A DNA stretch of 46,971 nucleotides from Paenibacillus cookii (GCF_018333375.1 NZ_BORW01000038.1:1-46971); one strand, 5' to 3'. Counted from the first letter of the stretch, positions 32,539 through 41,624 are shown. Made by a program: numbers and translations. Notes: a model not told the origin generated them from the letters alone.

Positions 32539-34227
32539 TCAGGCACCCAGGAACATGTTCATGTCATCTTCCACATTGGTAATGCCGCCGATCCCGAAGT
32601 TATCCACGAGGACTTTGGTCACGTTAGGCGACAGGAATGCAGGAAGCGTAGGGCCCAGGTGGATATTTTTGACGCCAAGATACAGCAGGGCAAGCAGCAC
32701 GATCACCGCTTTTTGCTCGTACCAGGCAATGTTGTAGGAAATCGGCAGATCGTTGATATCCTCAAGGCCGAATACTTCCTTCAGCTTCATTGCAATGACG
32801 ACCAGGGAGTAGGAATCATTGCATTGCCCGGCATCCAGAACCCGCGGGATTCCGCCGATTTCGCCTAAGTCCAGTTTATTGTATTTGTATTTGGCGCAGC
32901 CTGCGGTCAGGATGACCGTGTCCTGGGGAAGTGCAGCCGCAAAATCGGTGTAATAATTCCGGGATTTCATCCGTCCATCGCAGCCGGCCATGACGAAGAA
33001 ACGGCGGATCGCGCCGGATTTCACGGCATCGACGATTTGATCGGCCACGTTCATCACAGCGGCATGGGCGAAGCCGCCGATGATTTCGCCGGTTTCAAGC
33101 TCCGTTGGGGCCGGGCAGCTTTTCGCTTGCTCGATCAGGGCGGAGAAGTCTTTGGCAGCACCGTCCGTTGCTTCAGGGATATGGCGGACGCCCGGAAAGC
33201 CGGTGTTGCCCGTCGTATAAATACGGTCCTTATAGCTGTCCTTCGGCGGAATGATGCAGTTGGTGGTCATCAGAATCGGCCCGTTAAAGGCTGCAAATTC
33301 GCTGTTCTGCTTCCACCAGGCATTGCCGTAATTGCCTACAAAATGCTCATATTTCTTGAAAGCCGGATAATAGTGGGCCGGCAGCATTTCACTGTGCGTG
33401 TATACGTCCACGCCGGTTCCTTCCGTCTGCTTCAGCAGTTCCTCCAAATCCTTCAGGTCGTGGCCGCTGATGAGAATGCCGGGCCGGTTTCGAACCCCGA
33501 TACTGACCTTCGTCATTTCCGGATTTCCGTAAACGGATGTGTTCGCTTCGTCAAGCATCGCCATAGCGTTTACGCCGTATTTGCCGGCTTCCATCGCCAA
33601 AGCGACCAGATCCTGCACTTCAAGGCTGTCGTCCAGCGTAGCCGCAAGCGCACGGCGCATGAACCGGTTCAATTCGCCGTCACTTCTCTCCAGATGAAGT
33701 GCGTGGTACGTATAAGCAGCCATCCCCTTCAAGCCGTACGTAATCAGTTCGCGCAGCGAGCGGATGTCTTCGCTCTGGGTCGAGAGGACACCAACCGTAC
33801 GGGCTTTTTCATCCATTGCGGGTTCATGATCCGCTTCCCAGACGGCAGCATCCGGGAGATGAGCCGTTCTTTCCGGATGTTGTTCGTTATAATAGGCACG
33901 CACTTCGCCGCGGAGCACAATCGCTTTCCGGATTCTCCCCACAAAAACCTCGCGGTCAAAGTTGGCGTTCGTAATGGTTGCAAACAAGGAGTCCATGATA
34001 AACATCGATACGCGCTGTTCAAGACCTTCCGGCAGCCGGACATCCAGACTGAGAAAAGAGATGCCTTTCAGCAGATAAATCAGCAAATCCTGCAGGTTCG
34101 CCACGTCATGCGGTTTGCCGCATACGCCGACAAGGGTGCAGCCTGTTCCTTTGGACGCTTCCTGGCATTGAAAGTAGAACATGGACGGCCGTTGACTCAA
34201 GGACGGCTCTGCCGCGTTGTTGTTCAT
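32539..34227 (-). CDS. hcp: Hybrid cluster protein (hydroxylamine/NO reductase) with an altered N-terminal cysteine
   Basis: The 562-aa enzyme has the Hcp order: an N-terminal Fe-S motif, three-helix bundles, and hybrid-cluster ligands in ISGHDLKDLEELL, THSEMLPAHYY, MTTNCIIPP, VMAGCDG, TAGCAKY, DAGQCNDSY and WYEQKAV. In the N-terminal motif, MFYFQCQEASKGTGC then C36, the first cysteine of the usual F-C-x-x-C is Tyr18 (codon TAC, 34176-34174). C21, C30 and C36 remain. Hcp reduces NO or hydroxylamine and has S-nitrosylase roles in E. coli. GGGGAGGA precedes the ATG. Its promoter has a Fnr-like site. Confidence 0.92.
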   Translation of the reverse strand: MNNNAAEPSLSQRPSMFYFQCQEASKGTGCTLVGVCGKPHDVANLQDLLIYLLKGISFLSLDVRLPEGLEQRVSMFIMDSLFATITNANFDREVFVGRIRKAIVLRGEVRAYYNEQHPERTAHLPDAAVWEADHEPAMDEKARTVGVLSTQSEDIRSLRELITYGLKGMAAYTYHALHLERSDGELNRFMRRALAATLDDSLEVQDLVALAMEAGKYGVNAMAMLDEANTSVYGNPEMTKVSIGVRNRPGILISGHDLKDLEELLKQTEGTGVDVYTHSEMLPAHYYPAFKKYEHFVGNYGNAWWKQNSEFAAFNGPILMTTNCIIPPKDSYKDRIYTTGNTGFPGVRHIPEATDGAAKDFSALIEQAKSCPAPTELETGEIIGGFAHAAVMNVADQIVDAVKSGAIRRFFVMAGCDGRMKSRNYYTDFAAALPQDTVILTAGCAKYKYNKLDLGEIGGIPRVLDAGQCNDSYSLVVIAMKLKEVFGLEDINDLPISYNIAWYEQKAVIVLLALLYLGVKNIHLGPTLPAFLSPNVTKVLVDNFGIGGITNVEDDMNMFLGA

Positions 34228-34306
34228 GATATCTCCTCCCCGGTTTCGTAGTTATTTGTTGCCTAAGGTCAATCTACCTCCGCGTTGTCGTTGGACTGTC
34301 AGCAAC

Positions 34307-34349
34307 AGTATACTCCGCTGCGACAGCTGGAAAAGTGATAAAAATCACC
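34307..34349 (-). promoter_or_regulatory. hcp promoter with Crp/Fnr-type site at -41.5
   Basis: On the minus strand TATACT is at 34312-34307, giving a start at about 34300. AGTGATAAAAATCACC (34334-34349) is centred at 34341.5, exactly 41.5 bp upstream. The inner 14 bases are a palindrome (apart from the A5 centre) identical to the core of DoxX-1 site 7991-8006. Confidence 0.7.
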
Positions 34350-34396
34350 AAGGGACAACCGCGCAAGACGTACGATCCGGGGGCGAACGGACCCTG

Positions 34397-34519
34397 ATGG
34401 AGTCCCTGAACTATCCTCCAGGGGATCATCCAAAGCATGAAAAGGTGAAGGTTAATCCGGATACAGAAAAGTGGATTTACGTCGGAACCGGGACCGCACC
34501 GGTCCGGGACAACCAGTAG
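34397..34519 (+). CDS. Possible 40-aa small protein
   Basis: A hydrophilic ORF (starting MESLNYPPGDHPKHEK) lies between the divergent hcp promoter and two hairpins. The GGGGGCG site is 13 bases from the ATG, which is far. No family is recognised. Confidence 0.25.
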   Translation: MESLNYPPGDHPKHEKVKVNPDTEKWIYVGTGTAPVRDNQ

Positions 34520-34575
34520 TCTTCCGGAACAATCGCGGATCCCAAGACCATACCCAAAACATGTTTTTGATACAG

Positions 34576-34613
34576 AAAATCCGGTTATTCCTTGACGTAG
34601 GAAAAACCGGATC
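34576..34613 (+). other. Hairpin, possible RNA element
   Basis: AATCCGGTT-A-TTCC pairs with GGAA-A-AACCGGAT around a short loop, and the stem is long. No T-run follows. Confidence 0.4.
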
Positions 34614-34653
34614 TGTGGTAAAAAATGTACTTTGGTTTGCTCGACAGCCTGAG

Positions 34654-34688
34654 AAGAACAGCCCGAATGGATGGGCTGTTCTTTTTTT
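34654..34688 (+). terminator. Strong intrinsic terminator
   Basis: AAGAACAGCCC (34654-34664) pairs with GGGCTGTTCTT (34673-34683), followed by TTTTT. Confidence 0.8.
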
Positions 34689-34706
34689 GTGAGTGCATGC
34701 ATCTTG

Positions 34707-34775
34707 TCAAATGTGCAGAACGTAGGAGCCGCCCCCGGTTACTCGATAGGCGTCCTGGATTACATGCTGCTTCAT
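34707..34775 (-). CDS. 22-aa ORF coupled to lacI, possible truncated gene
   Basis: ATG 34775 lies two bases after the lacI stop with GAGGAAAG in front, so it would be translated. The product MKQHVIQDAYRVTGGGSYVL(HI) ends quickly. It may be the 5' end of a gene removed by deletion; I do not recognise it. Confidence 0.35.
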   Translation of the reverse strand: MKQHVIQDAYRVTGGGSYVLHI

Positions 34776-34777
34776 AG

Positions 34778-35851
34778 TTATCTTTCCTCTGCTCTTCCTG
34801 GAGGCGGTGCTGTGGATTCCCGGACCAGCAGCTGCGTCGGCAGCAAAATTTCCGTATAAGGCTGATCCGGATTCTCCAAGCGGGAGAAAAGCTGCTTAAT
34901 GGCATATGTCGCAAATAACCTGCGATTCACATCCAGCGTTGTGGTCGGGGGCGTACAAACCTGCGACAGATACCCGTTGTCGAAGCTGACCACAGAAGCC
35001 TCTTGGGGCACCTTCACGCCCAGATGCTGCAAAGCGGACGTAATCATAAAGCCGAAGCCGTCGTTGACGCAGAACCAGGCGGTCGGGCGTTCCTGCATTT
35101 GTGCAATGGCACCGTGTACATAGCTGCTGTCTTCGACGGCGTCTTGAATAAGCCAGTCTTCGCGAAGCCGGATGCCGGCTTCGAAGGCGGCGAGACGCAT
35201 GCCTTCAAGCCGCTCGTAATGGCTGGGAGAATAGTCGATATCGCCCATGAAACCGATGTCCTTATGGCCTAATTCGATCAGATGTCGCACCCCCTCGTAC
35301 GCGCTGAAACGGTTGTTCGTAAGGATGCTGTCGGCTTGCAGCGAGGGATGGTGGTGGTCAATCAGGACGGCAGGAATGCCTGTATCCAGCACGGCTTGTA
35401 CATAGGGCGTCGTAATGTGGCTCAGGATCAAAATGCCGTCTACCGACCGGTTTTCAACAAAAGCGGGCAGGCGAAGCGCTTCTGCGTCCTCCGGGCTGAT
35501 GGACTGAATGACAAGTTCATAGCCGTACTTTTTCAATTCTTTATCTACACTTAAATAAATGTCTCCAAAAAACGATTTTCTGGAGAAAGCATAATCCGAA
35601 GCAATGAGGGCGATGGTGCCGCCGTCTTGAAGGACCGCAGAAGGATCGATGGAAGCAGGGGGAGCGGCAGCTTCGCTTTGCCGGCCGCGGCGGCTTTTCC
35701 TATAGACGTAGCCCAGCCGTTCAGCGGTTTCCTTCACCAGGGCGCGCGTCGCTTCGCTGACCCCGTCCTTCCCCGTCAGAGCCTGGGAGACGGAATTTTT
35801 GGATATCTGAAGATGGTCTGCGATGTCCTGCATGGTAACTTTATTTTTCAA
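34778..35851 (-). CDS. LacI-family transcriptional repressor of the mannoside locus
   Basis: The 357-aa product has the LacI headpiece (VTMQDIADHLQISKNSVSQALTGKDGVSEATRALV, residues 5-39) and the periplasmic-binding-protein-like core with FSRKSFFGDIYLSV, DGILILSHIT, and FCVNDGFGFMITSALQ. The sugar ligand is not known. It is divergent from the ABC transporter. A perfect palindrome in the intergenic region (35997-36010) is the probable operator. A weak promoter (TTGACA, 35944-35939) may drive it. Confidence 0.88.
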   Translation of the reverse strand: MKNKVTMQDIADHLQISKNSVSQALTGKDGVSEATRALVKETAERLGYVYRKSRRGRQSEAAAPPASIDPSAVLQDGGTIALIASDYAFSRKSFFGDIYLSVDKELKKYGYELVIQSISPEDAEALRLPAFVENRSVDGILILSHITTPYVQAVLDTGIPAVLIDHHHPSLQADSILTNNRFSAYEGVRHLIELGHKDIGFMGDIDYSPSHYERLEGMRLAAFEAGIRLREDWLIQDAVEDSSYVHGAIAQMQERPTAWFCVNDGFGFMITSALQHLGVKVPQEASVVSFDNGYLSQVCTPPTTTLDVNRRLFATYAIKQLFSRLENPDQPYTEILLPTQLLVRESTAPPPGRAEER

Positions 35852-35996
35852 AATGAATTCAACCTCCGTCGAGCAACAACCGGAAGGGCATTAAACCGGT
35901 CTTGCATTCGATTTCATTTTTTCAGTTCCGGAGACGACTGTCAAGCATTCGAGGGTCTGAATCCGTACCTTATCCAAGCTTAGTTATATGATAAGA

Positions 35997-36010
35997 TTGT
36001 AACGTTACAA
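35997..36010. promoter_or_regulatory. Perfect palindrome TTGTAACGTTACAA, candidate LacI operator
   Basis: A 14-bp perfect palindrome lies 146 bp upstream of the lacI start and 58 bp upstream of the ABC -35. It has a central CG, typical of LacI-family operators. I see no second copy in the window. Confidence 0.6.
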
Positions 36011-36068
36011 AATAGAAAAGTAAACTGATTTTTCGTTGTGTACAATAGAGTGTAATCATTATTATGAG

Positions 36069-36119
36069 TTGACAAGCATCCGAATCAAGGTAATAATAAG
36101 GTGCATAAGCGCTTACATG
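36069..36119 (+). promoter_or_regulatory. Promoter of the ABC operon with a cre-like site
   Basis: TTGACA (36069-36074), 16 bases and TAATAA (36091-36096). Just after the start lies GCATAAGCGCTTACATG, two mismatches from the CcpA cre consensus, which could be a catabolite roadblock. Confidence 0.55.
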
Positions 36120-36202
36120 GGATAAAAAATAATGTTTTGTAATGTTATTTTGCGGATTTTGGTTTGACTTTGAAATTACATTCTATTGGAGGTCATGTTC
36201 GA

Positions 36203-37537
36203 ATGATGAGAAAATCACTTGGTGCACTACTGCTGGCCGCCGTAGCTTCCACGATGTTGTCCGCATGCTCCACCGGTCAAGGCTCGACGGAAAGCAGTGG
36301 GAATGGAGGGGCTTCGGGCGGAGTGACAACCATCGAATTCTGGGCAGCTCCTAACCCGACGCAGCAGGCCTACTGGCAGGAAATGGCCAAAGCCTATGAA
36401 TCGGAACACTCCAACGTCAAAATTAATGTCAGTGCCATCAAAGAATCGCCGACATCCGAAGCGAGCATTCAATCCGCGATTGCGGCGAAGAGCGCTCCGA
36501 CCATGTCCGAGAACATTAACCGGGGCTTCGGCGCACAGCTGGCGGACAGCAAAGCGCTGGTTCCGCTCGATACGCTGGACGGATTCCAAGATATCGTCAA
36601 GGAACGCAACATGAACAGCACCATCGAACCTTGGAAATTCGCGGATGGACACCAATACGTGCTGCCGATCTATTCCAACGCCATGCTGTTCGGCTGGAGA
36701 CTGGATGTCCTGAAAGAGCTTGGCTATAACGAACCGCCGCAAACCTACAGCGAAATCGTGGAGCTGACCAAGAAGCTGAAAGACAAATACGGCGACCAAA
36801 AATATCTGTGGGCGAAAGCCGACTTGGCCGATCCTACGGCCTGGAAACGCTGGTTTGACTTCTACATGCTGTATAATGCGGCGTCCGGCGGCAACAAGTT
36901 CATTGAAGGCAGCCGGTTTACCGGCGATCGGAAAGCCGGCGAAGAAGTCCTTGCTTTCATGGATGATTTGCGGAAGGCCAACGGACTCCTGGCCCGCCAG
37001 GTGACGGATCCGTTTGAAAATGGCGTCGGCGTCTTTACGGACGTAGGTCCGTGGACGTTCACAACTTGGAAAGAGAAATATCCGAATCTGAAATACGGCG
37101 ACAACTTTGCGCTGACCATGCCTCCGGTGCCGGACGGGATGGATCCTAAAGACAGCAAAACCTTTGCGGATACCAAAGGGCTGGTCATTTATGCCTCCGC
37201 TACGAAAGAGCAGCAGGCAGCCGCGATTGACTTCATAAAATGGGTATATTCCGATGCGGCTAACGACGCGAAGTGGTTTGAGCAGACCAATCTGCCGCCA
37301 GCGAGAGACGATTTGAAAACCAACGATTCCTTCAAAGCTATTTTGGATAAACAGCCGGAACTGAAGCCTTATGCGGAGAATGTTCCCAATGCCATTCCGC
37401 CGATGGATAACGCAAAATACAACGATTTGCAAACCATCATCGGAACCGAAGCTTTTAATAAAGTTGTCAAAGGGCAAATTTCTCCGGCCGAAGGTTGGGC
37501 TAACATGCAGAAAGCGATTGAAGGCGCCCTTCAATAA
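36203..37537 (+). CDS. Sugar ABC transporter substrate-binding lipoprotein (CUT1)
   Basis: The 444-aa product has a lipoprotein signal with the lipobox LSAC (Cys22 of the chosen start) and a Gly/Ser linker. The type-I binding protein core then has TIEFWAAPNPTQQAYW, SAPTMSENINRGFGAQ, and a C-terminal PAEGWANMQKAIEGAL. It captures an oligosaccharide outside the membrane. GGAGG lies ten bases before ATG 36203. The first gene of the operon, it is followed by two permeases. Confidence 0.9.
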   Translation: MMRKSLGALLLAAVASTMLSACSTGQGSTESSGNGGASGGVTTIEFWAAPNPTQQAYWQEMAKAYESEHSNVKINVSAIKESPTSEASIQSAIAAKSAPTMSENINRGFGAQLADSKALVPLDTLDGFQDIVKERNMNSTIEPWKFADGHQYVLPIYSNAMLFGWRLDVLKELGYNEPPQTYSEIVELTKKLKDKYGDQKYLWAKADLADPTAWKRWFDFYMLYNAASGGNKFIEGSRFTGDRKAGEEVLAFMDDLRKANGLLARQVTDPFENGVGVFTDVGPWTFTTWKEKYPNLKYGDNFALTMPPVPDGMDPKDSKTFADTKGLVIYASATKEQQAAAIDFIKWVYSDAANDAKWFEQTNLPPARDDLKTNDSFKAILDKQPELKPYAENVPNAIPPMDNAKYNDLQTIIGTEAFNKVVKGQISPAEGWANMQKAIEGALQ

Positions 37538-37550
37538 GGGAGGATGACCG

Positions 37551-38429
37551 ATGATGGACCATAGAAACAATAAAATGGGCTGGTTATTTACCAGCCCCTA
37601 CCTTCTCTATTCGCTTATTTTCTTTTTCGGACCGCTGATCTGGTCGTTTTTCCTGTCCGTCACGGATTGGAATCTGATCGCTCCGACTTTCAATCTGGTC
37701 GGGATCGAGAACTTTGCGAATGCCCTAAAATCGCCAAGCGTACATTCGGCCTTCTGGGTGACTTATAAGTTCATGATTATTTTCGTACCGATTGTAACGG
37801 TGCTGGCGACGGCCGTCGCCGTGCTGGTGCACGGGCTGCCGCGCTTTAAAAGCCTGTTCCTGATCGGTTTTTTTCTGCCCTACCTGTCCTCGGGCGTTGT
37901 TTCATCGCTTATCGCCAAGGGCCTTCTTTCTTACACCAGCCCGATGAACGTATTTTTGCGAAAAATGGGGCTCGATATCGACTGGCTGGGCACGCCGTTA
38001 TCTGCGCTAGGTATTGTCGGCCTGATTCTGGCCTGGAAATTCACCGGCTATTATGCGCTGATCCTGACCTCGGGTCTGGAAAGCATCGACAAGGAAGTGT
38101 ACGAGGCAGCCGCCATCGACGGCGTTACCGACCGTCAGCGTTTCTGGCGCATTACGCTGCCGCTGCTGTATCCGTCGCTCTATACAACGCTGATTCTGGC
38201 ATTCGGCGTCACGTTCGGCATTTTCACCGAGGTGTATCAGTTGACGGGCGGCGGCCCCAACAATGCGACCAACACCTGGCAGATGGAAATCTTCAAACAG
38301 GCATTTACGAACCTGCAGGCCGGTTATGCGTCGGCCGTAGCCTTGCTCGCTTCGGTCGCCACCTTTATTTCGATCTTTATCATTCGCAAATTTTTGGAGA
38401 TATGGGGGAAGAGAAATGGTTGGGTCTAA
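37551..38429 (+). CDS. ABC sugar transporter permease, MalF-type
   Basis: The 292-aa product has six predicted membrane helices and the binding-protein-dependent EAA loop (EVYEAAAIDGVTDRQRFWRI, then TLPLL) that contacts the ATPase. AAGGGAGG precedes the ATG. It overlaps the next permease by 14 bases. No ATPase gene is nearby, so a shared MsmX-type ATPase encoded elsewhere is expected. Confidence 0.9.
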   Translation: MMDHRNNKMGWLFTSPYLLYSLIFFFGPLIWSFFLSVTDWNLIAPTFNLVGIENFANALKSPSVHSAFWVTYKFMIIFVPIVTVLATAVAVLVHGLPRFKSLFLIGFFLPYLSSGVVSSLIAKGLLSYTSPMNVFLRKMGLDIDWLGTPLSALGIVGLILAWKFTGYYALILTSGLESIDKEVYEAAAIDGVTDRQRFWRITLPLLYPSLYTTLILAFGVTFGIFTEVYQLTGGGPNNATNTWQMEIFKQAFTNLQAGYASAVALLASVATFISIFIIRKFLEIWGKRNGWV

Positions 38430-39255
38430 TCGAAATCGCGGCATCAGACGCACGGTCCGGTATGCGCTCGCCATGATCCTGCTCCTCGTGATGGTTTATC
38501 CGTACCTGTATATGGTGCTGAACTCTTTTGCCGACTGGGCGCACATCGATAAGCAGCTGCTCCCGACGAAATACAGCCTGAAATCGTACGAATGGCTGTT
38601 TACCGGCGGGGAAACGGGGATCCCCCGTCCTTGGCTGCATGCTTTTCTGAACAGCGTCATGGTTTCGCTTGCTTCCACGGTACTGATGATGATCTTCGGC
38701 GTGATGGTTGCTTACGCGCTGTCCAAGCTGAATTTCTTCGGACGGAACGCCATCAACAATTTCGTTTTGTTCCATATGTTTTTCCCGGCGATTATTCTAT
38801 TGATTCCGACGTTCCTGATCATTCAGAGAGTAGGTCTATATGACAGTTATTTGGGATTGATTCTGCCTAAAGCCGTCAGTTTATGGGCGATTTTTATGTA
38901 TACCAATTTCTTTAAAGCCGTACCGACCGTCTTTATCGAAGCCGCCCGCCTGGACGGGGCCTCGGACCTTAAGATCATGTATAAGATCATGCTGCCGATG
39001 TCCAAGTCGATCACCACCGTCATTTTCCTGTTCCTCCTGATGGAGCGGTGGACGGAGCTGCTGTGGGATATGATCATCGTCAAAAGCGATCGGATGCTCA
39101 CGCTGAACGTGCTCATTTCGCAAATGTTCGGCCCTTACGGATCCTATCCGGGTCCGCTTTATGCGGCATCCGCGCTGCTGACGCTGCCGATTATCATCAT
39201 GTTTATTATTTTCGGCAAGAAGTTTCAGGAGGGCATGCAGTTCAGTTTGAAGTAA
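38416..39255 (+). CDS. ABC sugar transporter permease, MalG-type
   Basis: The 279-aa product has six predicted helices and an EAA loop (FIEAARLDGASDLKIMYKIM, then LPMS). The C-terminus GKKFQEGMQFSLK is typical of MalG-like permeases. It is translationally coupled to the previous gene. Confidence 0.9.
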   Translation: MVGSNRNRGIRRTVRYALAMILLLVMVYPYLYMVLNSFADWAHIDKQLLPTKYSLKSYEWLFTGGETGIPRPWLHAFLNSVMVSLASTVLMMIFGVMVAYALSKLNFFGRNAINNFVLFHMFFPAIILLIPTFLIIQRVGLYDSYLGLILPKAVSLWAIFMYTNFFKAVPTVFIEAARLDGASDLKIMYKIMLPMSKSITTVIFLFLLMERWTELLWDMIIVKSDRMLTLNVLISQMFGPYGSYPGPLYAASALLTLPIIIMFIIFGKKFQEGMQFSLK

Positions 39256-39300
39256 GTAGATAGAAGAAGTTATTGGAAACCGGATTTGGAGGAAGAAACC

Positions 39301-40239
39301 ATGAGTATACCAAGAGAAGCATTGACCTGCTCGGCCCTGTTGGCCTCTTATAACAGCAAGCAGGCGAGAGCTGAACAGGCCGAAAGGCTAGTGTTTGACG
39401 GGATAGGAAACAAGGATGTCTACAATATTGCGGCCCCTTTTGAGGATGATGGGGAACTGGTGCTTCCCGGACGCGTGGAACCGCGGGACAGCGAGCATTC
39501 CCAGGTGATGTTTTTTGTGGAGCGGGACGGAAAATGGCTGCCGCGCGCCGGCGCGCCGGTATTCGATCTGCAGGATCCGTTTCATACCCGGATCGGCGGA
39601 AAGCTGATCGTCGGCGGCGTGCAGATTTATCCGCATCCCGAGAAAGAAAATGCGCTGATGTGGCGCACCGTATTTTACCAAGGGAGCTCCGTTAACGGGC
39701 TGAAGGAATTTTTCAAAGGACCGGACGGCATGAAGGATCTCCGCCTGGTGGAGCTGAAGGACGGCAGCATCGGCATTTTTACAAGACCGCAGGGCAAGAA
39801 GGGCGGACGCGGTAAAATCGGGTTTGCCAAGGTTCCATCCCTGGAAAAGCTGACCCTTCAGGTCATTAACGATGCTCCGCTGCTGGAAGGGCAATTTACC
39901 GACGAAGAATGGGGAGGAGCGAATGAGGCCCATCTTCTCAAAGACGGACGGATAGGCGTGCTTGGGCATGCGGCTTGCTACGATCCAAGCGGTGACCGTC
40001 ATTATTACCCGATGGCATTTGTGTTCAGCCCGAGCGACTTGACCTTTACGGACATGGAGCTCATCGCGGTACGCGACCGTTTTCTGCCTGGACCGTCCAA
40101 ACGCCCGGATCTGCAGGACGTTGTGTTTAGCGGCGGGCTTATCCGCAAGGAGGACGGAACTGCCGTGCTTTACGCGGGGATCGGCGACGCCGACGCGCAG
40201 CGTATCGTGATTGACGATCCTTTTGCCAAATTCGAATAA
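39301..40239 (+). CDS. DUF1861 protein (GH130-like beta-propeller)
   Basis: The 312-aa product has the DUF1861 text: FDGIGNKDVYNIAAPF, DGELVLPGRVEPRD, DPFHTRIGGKLIVGGVQ and WGGANEAHLLKDGRIGVLGH. The family is a five-bladed propeller related to GH130/GH43 enzymes, with no settled activity known to me. GGAGGAAG lies before ATG 39301; a TTG 15 bases upstream overlaps the ribosome site. It sits between the permease and the GH130 gene, so it may process the same mannoside. Confidence 0.8.
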   Translation: MSIPREALTCSALLASYNSKQARAEQAERLVFDGIGNKDVYNIAAPFEDDGELVLPGRVEPRDSEHSQVMFFVERDGKWLPRAGAPVFDLQDPFHTRIGGKLIVGGVQIYPHPEKENALMWRTVFYQGSSVNGLKEFFKGPDGMKDLRLVELKDGSIGIFTRPQGKKGGRGKIGFAKVPSLEKLTLQVINDAPLLEGQFTDEEWGGANEAHLLKDGRIGVLGHAACYDPSGDRHYYPMAFVFSPSDLTFTDMELIAVRDRFLPGPSKRPDLQDVVFSGGLIRKEDGTAVLYAGIGDADAQRIVIDDPFAKFE

Positions 40240-40301
40240 GGCCGGAATGAACCCCCGGACTTTATTTCATGAACTAAAGTGACTATAAGGAGCTAAATGC
40301 C

Positions 40302-41369
40302 ATGAATATATACCGTTATGAACAGAATCCGCTGATTACGCCGGCTGACGTCCATCCCCATCGTGAAGGTTTTGAAGTGATCGGTACGTTTAACGCCGGG
40401 GTGGCCGAATATAATGGCGAAACGATCCTGCTGCTCCGCGTTGCGGAGCGCCCGGTCAGCCCTGACCCGAGCATTGTGCTGGCACCGGTTTACAACCCGG
40501 AGACACAGGATCTGGATCTCATGGAAATCCGTCTGGATGATGAAAGCTATGATTTTTCCGACCCCCGGGTCATCGTGAAGAAAGCCAACGCTCCGGCGTT
40601 TGAATACCTCACGTCCTTGTCTTATTTGCGGATCGCTCGCAGCAAGGACGGACATCATTTCACTATTGAGGATAAGCCATTCATCTACCCTTCCAACCCG
40701 CTGGAGGTGTTCGGTATCGAAGACCCGCGGATTACGCAAATCGGGGACACTTATTACATTTATTTCTCGGCCGTATCGCCGGTAGGCATCGGGGAAGCGA
40801 TGGTATCAACGAAGGATTTTCGGACCTGGACCCATCATGGCCTTATCTTTGGACCGGACAATAAGGACGTGATCATTTTTCCCGAGCAAATCAACGGCAA
40901 GTATTACGCACTGCACCGTCCGACAACCAAAAGCGTAGGCCGCCCCGAAATCTGGATCGCCGAATCGGACAATTTATTGTATTGGGGCAACCACAAACAT
41001 CTGATCGGCCTGCGTCAAGGCATGTGGGACAGCGGCCGTATCGGCGGCGGAGCCGTTCCGATCAAAACCGAACAGGGCTGGCTGGAACTGTACCACGGAG
41101 CGACGCGGGATCACCGGTACTGCATGGGGGCCGTCCTGCTGGACCTGAATGATCCGTCCAAAGTCATCGCCCGTTCCGGCAAGCCGGTGATGGAGCCCGA
41201 AGCGGATTATGAAACCAATGGATTCTTTGGCGAGGTGGTGTTCTCCTGCGGCGCGACTGTTCACGGGGACGTCGTCCGGATGTATTACGGAGTGGCCGAC
41301 ACGTCCATGGCGTGCGCCGAGCTGAGCCTTAGCGAAATATTGGGGAGTCTTGAACCCGTAGGGGAATGA
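40302..41369 (+). CDS. GH130 mannoside phosphorylase
   Basis: The 355-aa product has GH130 hallmarks: FNAGVAEYNGETILLLRVAERP at about 30-51, VFGIEDPRIT with the catalytic Asp141, and GRIGGGAVPIK. These enzymes phosphorolyse beta-mannosides, for example mannosyl-glucose or mannobiose, releasing mannose-1-phosphate in the cytosol. Subfamily cannot be fixed by eye. AAGGAG precedes the ATG. The operon ends here with a strong terminator. An intracellular phosphorylase suits uptake of short oligosaccharides by the ABC system. Confidence 0.9.
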   Translation: MNIYRYEQNPLITPADVHPHREGFEVIGTFNAGVAEYNGETILLLRVAERPVSPDPSIVLAPVYNPETQDLDLMEIRLDDESYDFSDPRVIVKKANAPAFEYLTSLSYLRIARSKDGHHFTIEDKPFIYPSNPLEVFGIEDPRITQIGDTYYIYFSAVSPVGIGEAMVSTKDFRTWTHHGLIFGPDNKDVIIFPEQINGKYYALHRPTTKSVGRPEIWIAESDNLLYWGNHKHLIGLRQGMWDSGRIGGGAVPIKTEQGWLELYHGATRDHRYCMGAVLLDLNDPSKVIARSGKPVMEPEADYETNGFFGEVVFSCGATVHGDVVRMYYGVADTSMACAELSLSEILGSLEPVGE

Positions 41370-41386
41370 CCGGCATAAGTGCAAGG

Positions 41387-41425
41387 AAGGAGGACTTCGG
41401 ATAGGATCCGGAGGCCTCCTTTTTA
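41387..41425 (+). terminator. Terminator of the mannoside operon
   Basis: AAGGAGG (41387-41393) pairs with CCTCCTT (41415-41421), with an inner CTTCGGAT/ATCCGGAG stem, followed by TTT. Confidence 0.8.
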
Positions 41426-41624
41426 ACGTCTCCTAGAAAAACCACTACCATTTAGCTTCACAGGAAGCTTGTAGATGTAATTAAAAATCAGACCGCAAGC
41501 TAAGCCAGTCCCGCGATTTGGCTGCCGCTATCCGTTGACTGCACTCGGACCGGCTCCTAAAAAACATGAAACGTAAAGCGTCCAGGTTAGGGTTCTGATT
41601 TCACATTTTTAGCCTGATGTTTCG

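Noticed and set aside
33037..34251. 404-aa plus-strand ORF opposite hcp
   Set aside because: It is the antisense of hcp, which carries all ligand motifs.
36227..37570. 447-aa minus-strand ORF opposite the binding-protein gene
   Set aside because: Antisense shadow; the plus strand has the lipobox and binding-protein motifs.
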